Shown here one piece after another: positions 5,635-7,803 of a DNA stretch of 7,803 nt (position 1 is its first letter; each line of letters starts with the position of its first letter). The stretch is from assembly GCA_964615375.1 (NCBI GenBank), contig CAZTOW010000109.1, positions 1-7,803 of the forward strand, in the 5' to 3' direction. Position numbers and translations under genes: made by a program. The notes beneath the pieces are model-generated. The model was not told the origin of the DNA. It ran no database searches and was given only the letters and a program-made list of their open reading frames with translations. This stretch comes from CAZKWG01 sp964615375. Lineage in GTDB: Bacteria; Myxococcota_A; UBA796; CAZKWG01.

Positions 5635-6123
5635 CTACCCCACCTCCACCCCCACCTCCCCAAACCCGCTCACCGGATACCCCGCCCGCATCCCCGGCTT
5701 CAGCCTGGTCCACACATGCTGGACCCTCCCCTGCCGGTCCACGCTCCAGCCATCCTCCGGCCCTCGCACCAGCGCATCGCCCAGCCGCTCGGCCAGCCAG
5801 CGCCCGGCCTGGACCGGCACCGTGATCCGCAGCAGACCAGCCTCGTTCTTGAAGCCCAGCTCGCCCAGGTGCTTGAGCGGGATCAGCGCGCCCTCGCCCC
5901 TGGGCAGTCGCAGGGGGTAGACCTCGACGCCCGCGCTGCCCGGCGCCGGCCGGAGCTGCTTCGGGCCGGTCATGAGCGAAGCCAGGATGGACTCGACCGA
6001 GCAGCCGATGAGCTTCTCCAGCGGGTCGAAGCTGAACACGCCGAAGCCGACGCGGGTGACCGGGAGCAGGAGGTTGAAGCGCAGATCGTCGGCCTGCGCG
6101 CGGGCGGGGTGGGCGGCGGTCAT
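5635..6123 (-). CDS. Uncharacterised 162-residue protein, last gene of a three-gene set
   Basis: I recognise no family. The ATG at 6121-6123 is preceded by AGGAG about eight bases upstream. The sequence is soluble in character and probably alpha/beta or beta-rich, with LLLPVTRVGFGVFSFDPLEKL near residues 18-38, GVEVYPLRLPRGEGALIPLKHL in the middle and a helix (RWLAERLGDALVRG) before a final strand-rich tail ending GYPVSGFGEVGVEVG. There is no signal peptide, membrane segment or catalytic motif. It converges with the HEPN-nuclease gene, with only 26 bases between them and no evident terminator. It lies 62 bases after the 135-residue gene on the same strand, so co-transcription is likely. Confidence 0.7.
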   Translation of the reverse strand: MTAAHPARAQADDLRFNLLLPVTRVGFGVFSFDPLEKLIGCSVESILASLMTGPKQLRPAPGSAGVEVYPLRLPRGEGALIPLKHLGELGFKNEAGLLRITVPVQAGRWLAERLGDALVRGPEDGWSVDRQGRVQHVWTRLKPGMRAGYPVSGFGEVGVEVG

Positions 6124-6147
6124 GGGGGGCGCTCCTACACGAAGGCT

Positions 6148-6171
6148 GGGAGCTGGCGTCGGCCAGCCCCC
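6148..6171 (-). other. Stem-loop between the 135- and 162-residue genes
   Basis: GGG-A-GCTGGC (6148-6157) pairs with GCCAGC-C-CCC (6162-6171) around GTCG, interrupted by one A-C mismatch. It sits between the stop of the upstream gene and the Shine-Dalgarno sequence of the downstream gene. There is no T-run on the transcribed strand, so it would more likely stabilise mRNA or modulate read-through than end transcription. Confidence 0.35.
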
Positions 6172-6185
6172 GGCGGGTTGAACAG

Positions 6186-6593
6186 CTACGGCTGGGCCTG
6201 CGCAGCGGGCGCGGCCTGCGCGGCAGGCGGGGCGGCCTCGGGCTCGCCGGCCTCGGGCTCCTCGGCCTCCTCGCCGGGCTCGCCGCCGCCCTCCTCCTCG
6301 ACCTGGTCTTCGGCGAGCAGGTCCAGCCCCTCGCCCACGTCAGCGGACAGCTCGTCGAGCGTGTCGCGCTGGTCGCGGAGCAGGCGCACCTGGGACGCCT
6401 GGGCCTGGAGGTTCAGGTAGAGCAGGTGCGCGAGCATGAAGCGCTGCTCAGCATCGCTCAGCTCGGCGAAGTCGCGGATCGCGCTGGCGAGCGCATCCTT
6501 GTCGGAGAGGTCGAAGGCGGACCCGTAGAAGAGGTTGGCCTTCTCCATCCAGGCGGGGGGCTTGGGGCGGGCGGGCTTGTCGGTCTCGGGCAT
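6186..6593 (-). CDS. Uncharacterised acidic 135-residue protein, middle gene of the set
   Basis: I recognise no family. Residues 1-20 are basic and Pro-rich (KPARPKPPAWMEKA). Residues 20-90 are helical, with AIRDFAELSDAEQRFMLAHLL and a likely coiled-coil helix through LLRDQRDTLDELSADVGEGL. Residues 90-135 are a low-complexity Glu/Pro/Ala tail, probably disordered and very acidic (EEEGGGEPGEEAEEPEAGEP). The start ATG (6591-6593) has GAGGAG six bases upstream. It follows the upstream gene by 36 bases and precedes the 162-residue gene by 62. An acidic tail with a short helical core would suit a small partner or adaptor of the larger neighbour, but this is inference from size, charge and position only. 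Confidence 0.7.
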   Translation of the reverse strand: MPETDKPARPKPPAWMEKANLFYGSAFDLSDKDALASAIRDFAELSDAEQRFMLAHLLYLNLQAQASQVRLLRDQRDTLDELSADVGEGLDLLAEDQVEEEGGGEPGEEAEEPEAGEPEAAPPAAQAAPAAQAQP

Positions 6594-6629
6594 GGTCGGC
6601 TCCTCGGCCGCGGTCGCGGCGGGTTGGGG

Positions 6630-7574
6630 TCAGCTCTTAGGGGTGGCGTGCTGGCCGGCGGCCAGCAGCATGTTGGAGAGATCCTTCAGGTTCTCCGGGT
6701 TGTTCATCAGCTCGCGGACCTTGGGGTCGTTGAGCGCGCTCATCAGCTCGGGGCTCTGGCCGATCTTCTGGAAGAGGTCCGCCATCTCGGGCGGCATGCC
6801 CTTCGCGGTGAAGAAGGTCCGCGTCGCGTCGCCGAGCTGCTTCAGCGCGTCCCGCGCCAGCGCCGTGCGCGTGTCGGCCTCCTTCGCATCGTGGACGCGC
6901 ACGGCCTCCTGCTTCACCTCGGCGACGTTGCGCTCCAGGATCGCGGCGACGAGCTGGTCTACCTGCTCGCGGCTGTCGGCGAGCTGCTCGCCGAGCTGCT
7001 CGATGGACGCCGAGTTGACGCGCTGGACCTGCGCCATGGTGCCGAGCATGATCTCGGCCCAGCGGGCGTACAGCTCGGACACTGCCCGCGCCTCTGCCAC
7101 GGTCTGGGTGGGGGCGATCTCGGACAGACGCGCCGAGGGCATGGGGATCTGGTTGGACTCGCGGTGGTTGCGGACGGCCTCCCGGTTCGTGCAGGTCACC
7201 ATGACGGTGTTGTGGGCCTTCACCCCCTTGAGGCCCTGCATTCGCACCCGGAAGCGGCGCACGGGGAAGTCGCCCATGTTGTCGGACACGAGCTGCGTGA
7301 GCCAGCGCACGGCGGCCTCGATGCGGTCGCGCCGGGTCAACGCGCCGACGGCGACGAGATCGTCGGGCGTCGCCTCCTCGCCCCGGCCGGCGGCGCGCTG
7401 GGCGGCCAGGTAGAGCCGCACGGCGTCCTCGTCGAGATCGAAGCGCCCCAGGCTGTCTTCCTGGCGCCGGTCGGTGCGGTCGAAGATCGCCATGTAGCTG
7501 AGGTCGGAGAGCTTCTCCAACATCTGTAGACGCACGGATTCGAGCCCCGTGAAATGGAACGCCTCGGCGGCCAT
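6630..7574 (-). CDS. Uncharacterised 314-residue coiled-coil protein, first gene of the set
   Basis: I recognise no family. The start chosen is ATG 7572-7574, with GAGG five bases upstream; an in-frame start at 7646 would add 24 residues without a ribosome binding site. The N-terminal 150 residues mix helices and strands, including RFRVRMQGLKGVKAHNTVMV (about 107-126), which looks strand-rich. Residues 163-255 are long amphipathic helices with heptad-like patterning (VQRVNSASIEQLGEQLADSR, then VDQLVAAILERNVAEVKQEA), indicating a coiled coil and oligomerisation. The C-terminus is a helical segment, FFTAKGMPPEMADLFQKIG, followed by PKVRELMNNPENLKDLSNML, resembling short chaperone/ubiquilin-like STI1 helices rich in NP and M/L. 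That resemblance is weak. There is no membrane segment or catalytic motif. GC-rich like the host blocks, it probably leads the operon with the next two genes. Confidence 0.72.
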   Translation of the reverse strand: MAAEAFHFTGLESVRLQMLEKLSDLSYMAIFDRTDRRQEDSLGRFDLDEDAVRLYLAAQRAAGRGEEATPDDLVAVGALTRRDRIEAAVRWLTQLVSDNMGDFPVRRFRVRMQGLKGVKAHNTVMVTCTNREAVRNHRESNQIPMPSARLSEIAPTQTVAEARAVSELYARWAEIMLGTMAQVQRVNSASIEQLGEQLADSREQVDQLVAAILERNVAEVKQEAVRVHDAKEADTRTALARDALKQLGDATRTFFTAKGMPPEMADLFQKIGQSPELMSALNDPKVRELMNNPENLKDLSNMLLAAGQHATPKS

Positions 7575-7599
7575 GTTTACCTCGCGGTTGGGTGCCCCT

Positions 7600-7628
7600 A
7601 CGATTGCAGGCCCGCGCGCCGAGATCAA
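7600..7628 (-). promoter_or_regulatory. Candidate promoter of the three-gene set
   Basis: On the minus strand, TTGATC (7623-7628) and AATCGT (7600-7605) are separated by exactly 17 bases, and the -10 is preceded by TGC. The -35 matches TTGACA at four of six positions; the -10 match is poor without the TG extension. The string TGCAATCGTAGGGG closely matches TGCTATCGTGGGG upstream of the sigma-54 activator. Transcription would begin about 20 bases before the chosen ATG at 7574. Confidence 0.4.
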
Positions 7629-7758
7629 GTGCGCACCGGCGCGCACGGGGGACGAGACCTGCGAGATCTTCGGCGTTTGCGAGTCACTGTGGCTCGGCGA
7701 GAAAAACGCGCAGTCGTCGAGAGTCGGCGTTCGTTCGCATGGCCCGATTCTGGGTGTG

Positions 7759-7789
7759 CGCTGTCCCCGCTGGGCACACGGGGATAGCG
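7759..7789. repeat. Imperfect palindromic element B (related to 3418-3451)
   Basis: CGCTGTCCCCG (7759-7769) and CGGGGATAGCG (7779-7789) pair at ten of eleven positions, the exception being a G-T wobble, around the loop CTGGGCACA. It lies about 185 bases upstream of the minus-strand gene start, in a 229-base region (7575-7803) with no gene that I can support. That region also holds the smaller dyad GTGCGC-accggc-GCGCAC (7629-7646). The core matches element A; the flanks do not. Confidence 0.55.
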
Positions 7790-7803
7790 GTGACGCCGCA
7801 TTA

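Noticed and set aside
6426..7529. A 367-codon plus-strand open frame opposite the 314-residue gene, and a 300-codon frame at 5518-6420
   Set aside because: Both lack convincing ribosome binding sites and are low in complexity. The minus-strand genes have good Shine-Dalgarno sequences and balanced amino acid use.
7759..7803. Start of a type I-E-like CRISPR array at the window end
   Set aside because: The GTCCCCG...CGGGGAT form resembles such repeats, but only one unit is visible and its relative at 3418-3451 has no spaced copies. Sequence to the right would be needed.
1..7803. tRNA, rRNA, insertion sequence or integrase genes
   Set aside because: I saw no cloverleaf, conserved rRNA segment, transposase or recombinase motif, so the mechanism that brought in the low-GC modules is not visible here.

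Overview
The window is a mosaic. Most of it is very GC-rich DNA; a 60-base line in the regulator gene (2401-2460) counts to about 73% G+C. Two stretches have clearly lower GC: 1 to about 2010, where line 1501-1560 counts to about 47%, and about 4200-5608, where line 4741-4800 counts to about 53%. High GC, a sigma-54 activator with an intact GAFTGA loop, roomy intergenic regions and several uncharacterised proteins suggest a high-GC Gram-negative bacterium. A myxobacterium-like lineage (Myxococcota) is my guess, not a demonstrated assignment.

Region 1-1982 (minus strand, lower GC) holds the start of a defence-type module: a GHKL (MutL/MORC-like) ATPase (407-1936), followed after 9 bases by the N-terminus of a Z1-domain ATPase (38-397). 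The Z1 gene stops just after its Walker A region, inside a perfect 29-base palindrome (25-53). GHKL plus Z1 is the core pair of the MutL/Z1 systems known from restriction-modification-like loci and from the Mza antiviral system. Here the pair is truncated or broken at the window edge.

Region 1979-4240 (GC-rich) holds a sigma-54-type AAA+ activator (minus, 1979-3139) that has no receiver domain and ends in a winged-helix-like domain instead of a Fis helix. It lies directly upstream of the GHKL gene. A divergent 191-residue protein of unknown function (3625-4200) ends in a strong stem-loop. The long intergenic region between them holds a palindromic element (3418-3451) whose core recurs near the window end (7759-7789).

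Region 4241-5608 (lower GC) holds one plus-strand gene, the most interesting in the window. It reads as an N-terminal membrane anchor, a coiled linker, a HEPN-like domain with an RNHVVH motif, and a PD-(D/E)XK-like nuclease domain. Its only good Shine-Dalgarno sequence lies inside a perfect 9-bp hairpin, so its translation may be controlled.

Region 5635-7803 (GC-rich, minus strand) is a three-gene operon-like set (338 codons from the track start, more likely 314 aa; 135 aa; 162 aa) with good ribosome binding sites and a candidate promoter. I recognise none of the three products. The layout suggests two imported cargo modules (GHKL-Z1 and HEPN-nuclease) lodged in host-like DNA. Whether the regulator and the unknown genes work with the cargo cannot be settled from the sequence alone.
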